DNA of 64,000 nucleotides from Bradyrhizobium sp. Ce-3 (GCF_022835695.1 NZ_BQUV01000001.1:678641-742640), one strand, 5' to 3'. Positions 56,058-64,000 are shown, numbered from the stretch's first letter. A program made the numbers and translations. The notes: generated by a model not told the origin, from the sequence alone.

Positions 56058-56561
56058 ATGACCGTCATTCTGATCACCGGCGGGGCCCGGTCCGGAAAGA
56101 GCCGCCGCGCCGAATTGCGCGCGCGCAGTTTTCCAGGTCAGCCGGTCTATGTTGCAACCGCCGAGGCGCTCGATGCGGAAATGGATGAGCGCATCGCGAA
56201 GCATCGCGCGCGCCGCGGCAACGACTGGATCGAACGCGAGGTACCGCTCGATCTCGTCGCGGCACTGGCCGAGACCGACGGCGGCGGCGCAAGGCTGGTC
56301 GATTGCCTGACGCTGTGGCTGTCCAACCTGCTGCATGCCGAGCGCGACTGGTCGCAGGAGGTCACGCGGCTGGCCGATACGCTGGCGCGCCAGCACAGCC
56401 CGGTCATCATGGTCACCAACGAGGTTGGCCTCGGCATCGTGCCCGACAATGCGCTGGCGCGGACTTTTCGCGACGCCGCTGGCATCATGAACCAGACCAT
56501 CGCTGCTGCGGCCAGCGAGGTCGAGTTCGTCGTTGCCGGCCTGCCGATGAAGCTCAAATGA
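56058..56561 (+). CDS. cobP: adenosylcobinamide kinase / guanylyltransferase
   Basis: 167 residues from the ATG at 56058, after GGGAGACC. Bifunctional: phosphorylates adenosylcobinamide and transfers GMP to it. P-loop ITGGARSGKSRRAE near residue 6, the His that carries GMP in KHRARRGNDW near 48, and VTNEVGLGIVP near 112. The last bases overlap bluB as ATGA. Confidence 0.95.
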   Translation: MTVILITGGARSGKSRRAELRARSFPGQPVYVATAEALDAEMDERIAKHRARRGNDWIEREVPLDLVAALAETDGGGARLVDCLTLWLSNLLHAERDWSQEVTRLADTLARQHSPVIMVTNEVGLGIVPDNALARTFRDAAGIMNQTIAAAASEVEFVVAGLPMKLK

Positions 56562-57226
56562 CGTCCGAGACCGATCCTGTCACAGGCCCTGCGATGATCT
56601 CATTCGACGACGCGTTTCGCCGCCAACTGCACGAGCTGTTCGTGTGGCGGCGCGACGTGCGGCGCTTCCGGACCGATCCGCTGCCGGATGGCACGATCGA
56701 GCGGCTGATCGAGATTGCCTGCCTGTCACCTTCGGTCGGCCTGAGCCAGCCCTGGCGGTTCGTCATTGTCGACGATGCGGCCCGGCGCCGCGCCGTGATC
56801 GAGGACTTCAAAAACTGCAATGCCGACGCCCTGCGATCCTACTCCGCCGAGCGCGCCGCAAAATATGCGACATTGAAGCTATCCGGTCTCGAAGAAGCGC
56901 CCGGCCATCTCGCGGTGTTCGCCGAGAAGAGCGACCAGATCGGCTCCGGCCTCGGCCGCGCGACGATGCCGGAGACAACGGAATATTCGGTGGTGGCCGC
57001 GATCTGCTCGATGTGGCTGGCCGCGCGGGCGGAAGGCATCGGGCTCGGCTGGGTGTCGATCCTCAATCCAGAGCGCGTTCACGAGATTCTGGAGATACCG
57101 GCGGCCTGGAAATTTGTCGGCTACCTCTGCATCGGTTACCCCCAGGCGGAATGCGACCGTCCGGAGCTCGAGCAGGCCAAGTGGGAATCGCGGCGAGGTC
57201 CCGGTGAGTTCACCATCCGACGCTGA
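56558..57226 (+). CDS. bluB: 5,6-dimethylbenzimidazole synthase
   Basis: 222 residues from the ATG at 56558. Flavin-destroying, oxygen-dependent enzyme that makes the lower ligand of B12 from FMNH2. Nitroreductase-like fold with RRDVRRFRTDPLP near 31, LSPSVGLSQPWRFVIV near 55 and GLGWVSILNP near 163. Its presence means the strain can probably make its own lower ligand. An unrecognised small gene starts inside its last 23 bases. Confidence 0.95.
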   Translation: MTSETDPVTGPAMISFDDAFRRQLHELFVWRRDVRRFRTDPLPDGTIERLIEIACLSPSVGLSQPWRFVIVDDAARRRAVIEDFKNCNADALRSYSAERAAKYATLKLSGLEEAPGHLAVFAEKSDQIGSGLGRATMPETTEYSVVAAICSMWLAARAEGIGLGWVSILNPERVHEILEIPAAWKFVGYLCIGYPQAECDRPELEQAKWESRRGPGEFTIRR

Positions 57227-57542
57227 CCAACCTCCGACCGGCGGCGGCGCGAACCACGCCGCCCACTGGCGCGACGACATCGCCTCGCTGGTCTTTCCGG
57301 TCCCGGAGCACGGCGCCATCTGCGCGGTGCATCGGGGCGCGTTTCGGACGCTGCTCGGCGCGGAGCCGGTGCCGGAGGCCTGCATCGGCTATTTCGCGCG
57401 GTTTGAAGACGCGTTCAGGGCCGCGGCCCACGCCAAGATCCTGCGCACGCGCATCCCCCTTGGAACAAATCTGCATCTTACCAGTCGCGACATCGGCCGA
57501 AAGCTGCTAGAAGCCGACCAAATCGAACGTGGAGAACGATGA
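57204..57542 (+). CDS. small protein of unknown function between bluB and cbtB
   Basis: 112 residues from a GTG at 57204, within bluB, with GAGG upstream; an ATG-initiated longer form would lie wholly inside bluB and is less likely. The N-terminal 22 residues are polar. The core WRDDIASLVFPVPEHGAICAV and GYFARFEDAFRAAAHAKI looks like a small alpha/beta domain, vaguely like DUF1488 proteins. Its stop overlaps the cbtB start (TGATG), so it is a true member of the operon. Function unknown; position suggests a role near lower-ligand synthesis or cobalt uptake. Confidence 0.6.
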   Translation: MSSPSDADQPPTGGGANHAAHWRDDIASLVFPVPEHGAICAVHRGAFRTLLGAEPVPEACIGYFARFEDAFRAAAHAKILRTRIPLGTNLHLTSRDIGRKLLEADQIERGER

Positions 57543-57751
57543 TGAGCCAATCCCAGGCCGCACCTCAGGTCGCTCAAACCCAAGTGACGCATCTGCCGGT
57601 TGCCACCCGACAGGTCGGACGGCTTGCCCAGTCCCTGATGGCGATGACGCTCGGCCTGTTCATCGTTGGCGTCGTCGGTTTCTCCCACATCGACGTGATC
57701 CACAACGCCGCGCACGACGTGCGCCATTCCAACGCTTTCCCCTGTCACTGA
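57542..57751 (+). CDS. cbtB: cobalt transporter subunit CbtB
   Basis: 69 residues from the ATG at 57542, with GGAG seven bases upstream. A single hydrophobic segment (SLMAMTLGLFIVGVVGF) is followed by a histidine-rich tail ending IHNAAHDVRHSNAFPCH, the CbtB hallmark. With CbtA it is a predicted cobalt importer, often under B12 riboswitch control; here it is instead attached to the cobP-bluB operon. Confidence 0.9.
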   Translation: MSQSQAAPQVAQTQVTHLPVATRQVGRLAQSLMAMTLGLFIVGVVGFSHIDVIHNAAHDVRHSNAFPCH

Positions 57752-57761
57752 CACCCTCGGC

Positions 57762-58499
57762 ATGAGCACGTTTCGCTCGATCGTCTTTTCGTCGGTCATT
57801 GCCGGCTTCATCGTTGGCCTGATCGTCACGGCGGTCCAGCAATTCGGCACCGTTCCGCTGATCCTCAAGGCCGAGGTCTATGAGAAAGCGGCCGAGCACA
57901 AGCACGAGGCTGCCGCGCCACCGCGGGTGACCCTGGTGCACGATCATGCCGATCATGATCATGGCGCCGAGGCGTGGGAGCCGCGCGACGGGCTGGAGCG
58001 CAATGTCTATACCGCGGGCGCAAACATCCTCACCGCGATCGGCTTTGGGCTGCTGCTCTGCGGCTTCCTCGCCGTCCGTAGCGGCGCGACCGGTGAGCCG
58101 ATCTCCTGGCACGAAGGCTTGATGTGGGGCCTCGCGGGCTTCGCCATCTTTACCATCGCGCCCGGCCTCGGGCTGCCGCCTGAACTGCCGGGGGTCCCCG
58201 CCGCTCCGCTGCTCTCGCGCCAGGTCTGGTGGACGACGACGGTGCTGGCGACATCGGCCGGCCTCGGCCTGATCGTTTTCCGGCGTTCGGCACCGGCCGC
58301 CATCGCCGGCGTGGTCCTGATCATGCTGCCGCATCTGATCGGCGCGCCCGAGCTCGAGCATGTCGAAACCAATGTGCCGTCGTCATTGTCGCACCAGTTC
58401 GTGGTCGCCGTCACGCTGACCAGCCTGGTGTTCTGGTCGCTGCTCGGCAGCCTGACGAGCGCCGCGTTCGCCTATTTCGATCGGCCCGCATCGGCATAG
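57762..58499 (+). CDS. cbtA: cobalt transporter subunit CbtA
   Basis: 245-residue membrane protein with about six hydrophobic segments. A His/Asp-rich stretch (HDHADHDHGAE) lies near residue 60 between the first and second segments, suitable for metal capture. WHEGLMWGLAGFAIFTIAPGLGLPPELPG near 115-145 contains the family signature. Starts ten bases after cbtB and ends the operon, 21 bases from the convergent CoA transferase gene. Confidence 0.92.
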   Translation: MSTFRSIVFSSVIAGFIVGLIVTAVQQFGTVPLILKAEVYEKAAEHKHEAAAPPRVTLVHDHADHDHGAEAWEPRDGLERNVYTAGANILTAIGFGLLLCGFLAVRSGATGEPISWHEGLMWGLAGFAIFTIAPGLGLPPELPGVPAAPLLSRQVWWTTTVLATSAGLGLIVFRRSAPAAIAGVVLIMLPHLIGAPELEHVETNVPSSLSHQFVVAVTLTSLVFWSLLGSLTSAAFAYFDRPASA

Positions 58500-58520
58500 C
58501 GCCACTGGGAACGCGGCCGC

Positions 58521-59792
58521 TCAGCTCGCCTGCCTGAGCGGCTTTCTGGCCCGCAACTCCCTGTCCTGCACCAAAACCTTCTCCGCATAGAGCTGGTCGA
58601 TCTCCTGTTCGGACAGGCCGAGCTCGCCGAGAATCGCTTCATTATGCTCGCCGAGCAGGTCCGCCCGGAGGTCGGCGCGCTGCGGCCATTCCGAGAACCG
58701 CATCGGAGCGCCCGGGATCGCAAACTCTCCGATCCGGGGATCGCTGACATGGCGGACCGTGCCGCGCTCGATCAAGTGCGGCTGGGCCATCGCATCATTC
58801 AGGGTCAGCACCGGCGCGCAGGGAATCCGTTCCTGCTCCAGCGCGGCAATCGCCGCCTCGCGCGACGGAAAAGTCTTGAGCCAGGCTTCGACCATCTCCC
58901 CCACCAGCACCCTGTTGTCCGCACGCCCGCGCGCGGATTCGAACCGTGGGTCCTTCTCGAGCTCCGGCCGCCCCAGCGCGCGGACCATCTGCGGCCATTG
59001 ATGCGCCAGTGCGCAGATCACGAGAAACTCTCCGCGGCCGCAATCGAACACTCCGACCGGCCCGCCATTCGGATGCAGCGAGCCTTCCCGCTGCGGCACG
59101 AAGGTATCGCCGCGTAGCGACACCTTCGGCACGTTGGCCTCATGCATATGGAAATAAGTGTCGAGCAGCGTCGACTCGATGAACTGCCCTTCTCCTGTAC
59201 GTTCACGGTGAAGCAGCGCAAAGCCGATGGCCATCGCCGCGGCAACACCGGTCGAGGCATCTCCGATCGCGACCGGCACCTGCGCCGGCTTCCCATCGGG
59301 ATCGCCGATCACGCCGGTGATGCCGGCGAAGGCCTGCGCGATATAGTCGAAGCCGGGCTTGTCGCTCAGCGGCCCGCTCTGTCCAGCGAACGAGATCGAG
59401 CACATGATCAGCCGCGGATTGATTGCCTTGAGCGTCTCGTAGCCAAGTCCGGCGCGCGCCATCACGCCCGGCGTGAAATTCTCAACCAGGACGTCGGCCT
59501 TGGCCGCAAGCCTGGTCAGGATCTGGCGGCTCCTCTCATGCTTGAAGTCGAGGGCAAGGCTGCGCTTCGAATGGTTCTGCTGGAAGAAGTAAGTGCTCTG
59601 CGAGGTGTTCTTGTAGGCGGGATCGCGCGGCTTCAGGCCCTGGAAACGCGATCGGTCGCCGAACGGCGCGAGCTCGATCTTGATCACGTCGGCGCCGGCC
59701 TCGGCCAGCAGGCGCGTGCAGGTCGGGCCGGCGACGAACTGGGTGATATCGAGCACGCGATAGCCGGTCAGCATTTTCGGAGGCAGGGTCAT
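58521..59792 (-). CDS. CaiB/BaiF family III CoA transferase (copy 1)
   Basis: 423 residues from the ATG at 59792, one base after the stop of the GST-like gene. Moves CoA between carboxylic acids through an aspartyl-CoA thioester; the catalytic residue should be Asp178 in VAIGDASTG. Other family features: YRVLDITQFVAGPTCTRLLA at the start and LVENFTPGVMARAGLGYE near 102. The substrate cannot be told. Its linkage to a GST-like and a DsbA-like gene suggests catabolism of an unusual acid. Confidence 0.9.
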   Translation of the reverse strand: MTLPPKMLTGYRVLDITQFVAGPTCTRLLAEAGADVIKIELAPFGDRSRFQGLKPRDPAYKNTSQSTYFFQQNHSKRSLALDFKHERSRQILTRLAAKADVLVENFTPGVMARAGLGYETLKAINPRLIMCSISFAGQSGPLSDKPGFDYIAQAFAGITGVIGDPDGKPAQVPVAIGDASTGVAAAMAIGFALLHRERTGEGQFIESTLLDTYFHMHEANVPKVSLRGDTFVPQREGSLHPNGGPVGVFDCGRGEFLVICALAHQWPQMVRALGRPELEKDPRFESARGRADNRVLVGEMVEAWLKTFPSREAAIAALEQERIPCAPVLTLNDAMAQPHLIERGTVRHVSDPRIGEFAIPGAPMRFSEWPQRADLRADLLGEHNEAILGELGLSEQEIDQLYAEKVLVQDRELRARKPLRQAS

Positions 59793-59793
59793 C

Positions 59794-60528
59794 TCAATGA
59801 TCCAGTTGTTGTGATTGAAAAGCTCCGGCGGGTGCGTCTCCGCCCGCCGGCTTCGTTCCAAACAGAGTGCTGCGCGCCTGCGCGTCGAGGGTCTTGCGCA
59901 CCGCGCGCCGGCCGACCGCGAGCCCCTTCTGGAGCGGCGGCCGCCCGCGCAGCTCGGCGAACCAGCGCCTGACATGCGGGAAATCGTCGAGTGTGACGCC
60001 TTGCGCCTTGTGGGTCATCACCCAGGGGAAGCAGGCGATGTCGGCGATCGAATAGTTGTCGCCGGCGACATGGCTGCTCTCGCCCAGCCGATCGTTGAGC
60101 ACGCCGTAAAGACGGCGCGCCTCGTTGCCGTAGCGCTCGATCGCATAAGGAATCTTGTCGGGCGCATAGAGCGCGAAGTGCCCATTCTGGCCCAGCATCG
60201 GTCCGAGCGCGCTCATCTGCCACATCAGCCATTGCTGCACGCAATACCGGCCGTGCAGATCGCGCGGCAGGAACCTGCCGGTCTTTTCCGCGAGGTAAAG
60301 CAGGATCGCTCCCGACTCGAAGATCGTGAGCGGCCTGCCTCCGGCGGGCGGGTCGCTGTCGACGATGACAGGGATCCGCCCGTTGGGATTGAGCTTGCGG
60401 AATTCGGGCTCGAACTGGTCGCCGCGCGTGATGTTGACCGGCACGACGGTGTACGGCAGCCCGCATTCCTCGAGCATGATCGAGATCTTCCAGCCGTTCG
60501 GCGTCGGCGCGAAATGAAGGTCGATCAT
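59794..60528 (-). CDS. glutathione S-transferase-family protein (YfcG/Ure2-like)
   Basis: 244 residues. The N-terminal thioredoxin-like domain has HFAPTPNGWKISIMLEECGL, NPNGRIPVIVD near 48 and the glutathione-binding FESGAILLYLAEK near 70. The helical C-terminal domain has NYSIADIACFPWV near 158. The active-site position has Asn in PNGWK, as in YfcG-type enzymes, which often act as disulfide-bond reductases. It precedes the CoA transferase gene by one base. Confidence 0.88.
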   Translation of the reverse strand: MIDLHFAPTPNGWKISIMLEECGLPYTVVPVNITRGDQFEPEFRKLNPNGRIPVIVDSDPPAGGRPLTIFESGAILLYLAEKTGRFLPRDLHGRYCVQQWLMWQMSALGPMLGQNGHFALYAPDKIPYAIERYGNEARRLYGVLNDRLGESSHVAGDNYSIADIACFPWVMTHKAQGVTLDDFPHVRRWFAELRGRPPLQKGLAVGRRAVRKTLDAQARSTLFGTKPAGGDAPAGAFQSQQLDH

Positions 60529-60548
60529 CGGAGCCTCCGCGATCCCGT

Positions 60549-61166
60549 TCAGGCCAGTTGCTTTTCGCGCGACAGCGAGAGGCCGGCCTCCTGCAGCCGC
60601 CGCTCGAGCATCGGCACCCGGTCGTTGCCCCAGAATTGCTCGCCGCGGAACACGCAGATCGGCACGCCGAAGATGTGATCGCCCTGGCTCTCTTGCTGCG
60701 CCTCCTCATATTCGCGGCGGCCGTCGCCCTCGAAATAGGCGCGGAAGTCGGCGCCGGACATCCCGAGCGACGAGATGAAGCGCTCGACGGCGTCGACCTC
60801 GTCGACCGCGAGCTCGCGGCGGAAGAACAGCTCGTAGACCAGGCGGCTGTATTCGATCAGCCGTCCCTGCTTCTCAGCGAACAGCCCCCCGATCAGCGCC
60901 GGCGCGGTGTCGAAGATCTTCAGCGGGCCGCGGATGATCTTCTTGTCGCCGCGCTCGTTCGCGCTCCGTCGCGCATCCATGTAGGAATACTTGACCTTGT
61001 ATTCCGAATAGACGCTGCGCTGGCCGGAGCCCTTGATCCGGAGCTGGAACGGGCGCCATTGCACCTTGATGTCGAACTTCTTCTCCAGCTCGAACACCGG
61101 ATCGAATGCCAGCCAGGCGTAGGGGCTCTTGTAATCCGAATACATCTTGAGAACTTCACGGGACAT
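60549..61166 (-). CDS. DsbA-family protein, 2-hydroxychromene-2-carboxylate isomerase-like
   Basis: 205 residues. Thioredoxin-like fold with a helical insertion, as in kappa GST/HCCA isomerase. The N-terminal site is YSDYKSPYAWLAF: Ser replaces the CxxC of true DsbA, and SPYA fits HCCA isomerases. The C-terminal FGVPICVFRGEQFWGNDR contains the cis-Pro loop (GVP). Likely a glutathione-dependent isomerase acting on an aromatic or unsaturated intermediate. Second gene of the module, 19 bases after the binding protein gene. Confidence 0.85.
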   Translation of the reverse strand: MSREVLKMYSDYKSPYAWLAFDPVFELEKKFDIKVQWRPFQLRIKGSGQRSVYSEYKVKYSYMDARRSANERGDKKIIRGPLKIFDTAPALIGGLFAEKQGRLIEYSRLVYELFFRRELAVDEVDAVERFISSLGMSGADFRAYFEGDGRREYEEAQQESQGDHIFGVPICVFRGEQFWGNDRVPMLERRLQEAGLSLSREKQLA

Positions 61167-61185
61167 GGTCTCTCCTTTGTCGATG

Positions 61186-62409
61186 TCATTGCGATTGAGC
61201 GACGAGCGGGCACAGGCTTTCGGACAGCGGCTGCGCTGCCTCGGATGCCGGAATGACCTTCTCGATGGTGTAGTAGTCCCAGGGCTTCCTGACCTCGCCG
61301 GGGGCCTTGATGCTCGCCATGTAGAACGGATGCATCAGCCAGCCGTCGGCGCGCACCGAGCCGTTCTCGACATACATGTCGTTGACCGGCAACTTCCGGA
61401 TCTCGTCGGCAACCTTGAGACCATCCAGGCTCCTGGCGGCCGCGACGGCCTGCAGATAGTGCAGCGTTCCGGAATAGACCGCGGCCTGGTCCATGGTCGG
61501 CATCGCATGGTGCTGTTTGAAGAAGCGCTCCGACCAGGCGCGGGTCTTGTCGGTGCGGTCCCAATAGAACGGGGTCGCAAAGGTCAGACCCTGCACATTC
61601 GCGATCCCGAGGGCGTGCACGTTGGTGATGTAGGTCAGCGGCACCACGATGTGCTGACCGCCTTCGGCAATGCCGAACTCCTTGGCCTGCTTCAATGCGT
61701 TGGTGGTGTCCTCGGCCGCCGAGATCAGCCAGACGACCTTGGCCTTCGACGCCACCGCCTGCAGCAGGAACGAGCTGAAGTCGGGATTGTTCTGTGGGAA
61801 ACGCACCGAGCCCAGCACCTTGCCCCCGGCCGCCTTGATCGCCCCCGCCGCGGCATCCTCCATCGCCTTGCCGAAGGAGTAGTCGGCCGACAGGAAGAAG
61901 AAGCTGTCGAGCCCGCGCTCGATCAGCGGCCTCGGCAACGGCGCGGAAATGGCGTAGGCGTTGAGCGACCAGGAAAAGGCGGTCGGCGCGCAGGCCTGCT
62001 GCGTGATTGCCGGACTGCCGGTGACGCCGTGGATCACGATCTTGTTGCGCGCCCGCGCCAATTCCTGAACCGCGAGCGCCACGGCGGATTGCGCGACGTC
62101 GACAATGACGTCGGCACCGCCATTGTCGAACCAGTTGCGGGCGATCGCAGCGCCCACGTCGGGCTTCGCCTGATGATCGCCCGACACCACCTCGACGGGG
62201 CGGTCCAGCACCTTGCCGCCGAAATCCTCGACCGCCATCTTCGCGGCAAGCACCGAGCCCGGCCCCATGATGTCGCGGTACATCCCGGACATGTCGGTGA
62301 GCACGCCGATCCTGACCGGCCGCACATCCTCCGCCTGAAGCGGCGTCAGCATCACGCCGCCGACGAGCAACGCGATCGCCGCACCCGTGATTGTTCGTTT
62401 CTTCGCCAT
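61186..62409 (-). CDS. orphan periplasmic binding protein (branched-chain amino acid / aromatic acid type)
   Basis: 407 residues from the ATG at 62409. Sec signal (KKRTITGAAIALLVGGVMLTP, cleavage near LQAED). Type I binding fold with VRIGVLTDMSGMYRDIMGPG at the mature N-terminus. It resembles receptors for aromatic acids or branched-chain amino acids. No permease or ATPase gene accompanies it within the window, so it must share a transporter encoded elsewhere or act otherwise. Position in the CoA-transferase module suggests that its ligand is the module's substrate. Confidence 0.87.
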   Translation of the reverse strand: MAKKRTITGAAIALLVGGVMLTPLQAEDVRPVRIGVLTDMSGMYRDIMGPGSVLAAKMAVEDFGGKVLDRPVEVVSGDHQAKPDVGAAIARNWFDNGGADVIVDVAQSAVALAVQELARARNKIVIHGVTGSPAITQQACAPTAFSWSLNAYAISAPLPRPLIERGLDSFFFLSADYSFGKAMEDAAAGAIKAAGGKVLGSVRFPQNNPDFSSFLLQAVASKAKVVWLISAAEDTTNALKQAKEFGIAEGGQHIVVPLTYITNVHALGIANVQGLTFATPFYWDRTDKTRAWSERFFKQHHAMPTMDQAAVYSGTLHYLQAVAAARSLDGLKVADEIRKLPVNDMYVENGSVRADGWLMHPFYMASIKAPGEVRKPWDYYTIEKVIPASEAAQPLSESLCPLVAQSQ

Positions 62410-62463
62410 GACTGTCCTCGACGCTCCCGCTTGGGACGGCATGCATGTGCCGGCCTCTTTGCT

Positions 62464-63720
62464 TCAGATGATCCGCCTTGACTTCAAATCGTCGATCCGC
62501 GGCCCCGAGAGGCCGAGCAGGCCGCCATAGATTTCCTGATTGTTCTGACCGAGCGTCGGCGCGGGCGCCGCGTATCCCTTGGGCGTCCGTCCCATCTTGA
62601 TCGGGAACCCGGCACCGATGACGCGCTGCTCCAGCGGCTCGGTCGGATGCACAAGCGGCTGCAGCATGTCGCGTGCGCCGAGATGCTCCCAGGCAAGGAT
62701 GTCGTCGATGTCGCGGATCGGGCTCGCGGCGACGTCGCCGCGGTTGAGCGCCTCGATCGCCTCCGCGGTGGTGCGGCCCAGCGTCCACTCGCTGACGATG
62801 GCGTCGATGATCGCGTTGTTGGCGACGCGCCAGCCGGTGTTCATGAACTTCGCGTCCGCGGCGAGATCCAACCGGTCCATCACCCCCAGCAGCGCCAGCC
62901 AGTCCTCGTTGGTGGCGGCGCCGAGCGCGATCGCTCCGTCGCGCGTGGCATAGGTGTTGAAGGGCGAGAACCGCATGATGCGATTGCCCTGCCGTGGCGC
63001 CATCCCCATCTGCGGGTAGCAATCCAGCGGCTCGTCGAGCACCAGCGACAGCAGGCAGTCGGCCATCGCGACGTCGACGAACTGGCCTTGTCCCGAGATG
63101 CGCTGCTCGGTCAACGCGGCGAGGATGCCGGAGACAGCAAAGGCGCCGGTGATGCCATCGGCAAGCGCGGTGCCGGCCTTGCTGGGACCGGCATCCGGCG
63201 CACCGGTGATCGACATCAGGCCTGAGGCGGCCTGGATCATCAAGTCGTAGGCCTTCAGACGCCGGTCGGCGCCGGTCGAGCCGTAGCCGGTCAGCGCGCA
63301 ATGCACGATCGCGGGGTTGACCTGGCGGTTCGTCTCGTAGTCGATCCCGAGCCGCTCGGCCGCGCCGGGGCGCAGATTTTCCACCAGGATGTCCGACTTG
63401 CTCAGCAGCGCATGGAACAGCTCCATGCCCTCCGCCGTCCGCATGTTCAGCGTGATCGATTTCTTGTCGCGGCAGCGCTTCAGATAGGCGAGGCCGAGAT
63501 CGCTGTCGTGCTTGCGGTCGAGCGAGACGCCGTCCTTGCCGAGGAATGGCGGCCCGGTCATGGTGGGATCGCCCTGCTCCGGAGTATCGATGCGAATGAC
63601 CTCCGCGCCGAAGCCCGCCAGCATCAAGGTCGCGAACGGACCTGAATAAAACCTCGTGAGATCGAGAACGCGGACCCCGTGCAGCGCGCCATGCCTTGTC
63701 ATCGTCGGGCTCGCCGTCAT
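62464..63720 (-). CDS. CaiB/BaiF family III CoA transferase (copy 2)
   Basis: 418 residues from the ATG at 63720, with GAAGGAA eight bases upstream; earlier in-frame starts lie in the divergent promoter region. Catalytic residue probably Asp188 in ALADGITGA. VRVLDLTRFYSGPFATLMLAG near 16 and LVENLRPGAAERLGIDYE near 112 are family features. It differs greatly from copy 1, so the two probably act on different acyl groups or as a forward and product-recycling pair. First gene of the minus-strand module. Confidence 0.9.
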   Translation of the reverse strand: MTASPTMTRHGALHGVRVLDLTRFYSGPFATLMLAGFGAEVIRIDTPEQGDPTMTGPPFLGKDGVSLDRKHDSDLGLAYLKRCRDKKSITLNMRTAEGMELFHALLSKSDILVENLRPGAAERLGIDYETNRQVNPAIVHCALTGYGSTGADRRLKAYDLMIQAASGLMSITGAPDAGPSKAGTALADGITGAFAVSGILAALTEQRISGQGQFVDVAMADCLLSLVLDEPLDCYPQMGMAPRQGNRIMRFSPFNTYATRDGAIALGAATNEDWLALLGVMDRLDLAADAKFMNTGWRVANNAIIDAIVSEWTLGRTTAEAIEALNRGDVAASPIRDIDDILAWEHLGARDMLQPLVHPTEPLEQRVIGAGFPIKMGRTPKGYAAPAPTLGQNNQEIYGGLLGLSGPRIDDLKSRRII

Positions 63721-63785
63721 CCGCAATTTCCTTCCCGCTTGCTGCGCTGTCGTTGTCTTCATCGTTGACGCCGCGGGCATATAGG

Positions 63786-63813
63786 TCAAATATTTTCCGA
63801 TCCGGATTATTGA
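63786..63813. promoter_or_regulatory. candidate LysR operator between CoA transferase and LysR genes
   Basis: TCCG-ATC-CGGA forms a small dyad, flanked by TCAAATA on the left and TTATTGA on the right, in an AT-rich patch of the 109-base divergent gap. LysR regulators bind AT-rich dyads of this kind next to their own gene. Symmetry is imperfect outside the core. Confidence 0.35.
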
Positions 63814-63829
63814 TGCAGGAATGGAATGA

Positions 63830-64000
63830 ATGATGCGCCAGCGACGCCCACGCGGGTTCGAGGTCAGCCTCAAACATCTTCGCGCCGCCAACTCGGTCGC
63901 AGTGTATGGCAGCTTCACCGCGGCCGCCGCCGACCTCGGCATGACGCAGTCGGCGGTGAGCCGCCTGGTGCTTCAGCTCGAACGCCAGCTCGGCGTCTCG
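63830..64000 (+). CDS. LysR-family regulator, N-terminal part (partial, runs off right edge)
   Basis: 57 codons from the ATG at 63830 to the window edge, in frame throughout (a second ATG follows at once). LKHLRAANSVAVYGSFTAAA and ADLGMTQSAVSRLVLQLERQ form the LysR helix-turn-helix. It is divergent from the CoA transferase gene, the usual arrangement for a LysR regulator and its target operon. The effector domain is outside the window. Confidence 0.85.
   Translation, partial: MMRQRRPRGFEVSLKHLRAANSVAVYGSFTAAAADLGMTQSAVSRLVLQLERQLGVS

Noticed and set aside
1-64000. Search for CRISPR arrays, tRNA genes, insertion sequences, prophage or defence genes
   Set aside because: No regularly spaced repeats, cloverleaf sequences, transposases or integrases were recognised by eye; a covariance-model scan was not possible here.

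Overview
The window is high-GC DNA, densely packed with genes, with alphaproteobacterial gene content. Tat-exported binding proteins, the aerobic (cobG/cobN) cobalamin pathway, an intergenic repeat half that I recall from Bradyrhizobium, and many CaiB-type CoA transferases all point to Bradyrhizobium, Rhodopseudomonas or a close relative. I see no transposase, integrase, tRNA, rRNA or CRISPR array; this looks like ordinary chromosome.

Region 1 (1-12175, minus strand) is an amide-utilisation operon. In transcription order it holds amiC (amide sensor), amiR (ANTAR antiterminator), a leader with two hexaloop hairpins and an intrinsic terminator, a five-gene urea/amide-type ABC importer, amiE (aliphatic amidase), an NCS1 permease, an alpha/beta hydrolase, a CbbQ-type AAA+ ATPase and a partial NorD/CbbO-like partner that runs off the left edge. 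The regulators sit before the terminator and the transport and catabolic genes after it, so AmiR probably controls read-through inside its own operon.

Region 2 (12519-21872) is histidine utilisation. hutI-hutH-hutU (minus) diverge from hutF-hutC and a NitT/TauT-type ABC importer (plus) around a perfect 20-bp palindrome that is very probably the HutC operator. No hutG is present.

Region 3 (21888-32986) is a second amide system. A urtABCDE-type importer, formamidase (fmdA) and fmdB (minus) diverge from a two-component system (plus). The kinase of that system is an NCS1 transporter-like membrane domain fused to a nine-cysteine module, a histidine kinase and a receiver. A sigma-54-like promoter precedes it.

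Region 4 (33073-37474) holds a LysR regulator, a peroxiredoxin-like gene, an AraC regulator divergent from an AhpD-like/DUF417 pair, and a small zinc-ribbon protein.

Region 5 (37511-58499) is a large aerobic cobalamin cluster. The minus arm, cobW-associated DUF1636 gene-cobW-cobN-cobG-cobH-cobI-cobJ-(cobK on the opposite strand)-cobL-cobE-cobM-cobB-cobA-cobF, is preceded by a cobalamin riboswitch whose output hairpin appears to bury the first ribosome-binding site and start codon. cobO-cobQ diverge from it. Then come cobC-cobD (minus) and cobP-bluB-unknown-cbtB-cbtA (plus). cobS, cobT, the lower-loop cobU and cobV, and cobR are not in the window.

Region 6 (58521-64000) is a small catabolic module of unknown substrate: two CaiB/BaiF CoA transferases, a GST-like protein, a DsbA/HCCA-isomerase-like protein, an orphan periplasmic binding protein and a divergent, partial LysR regulator.
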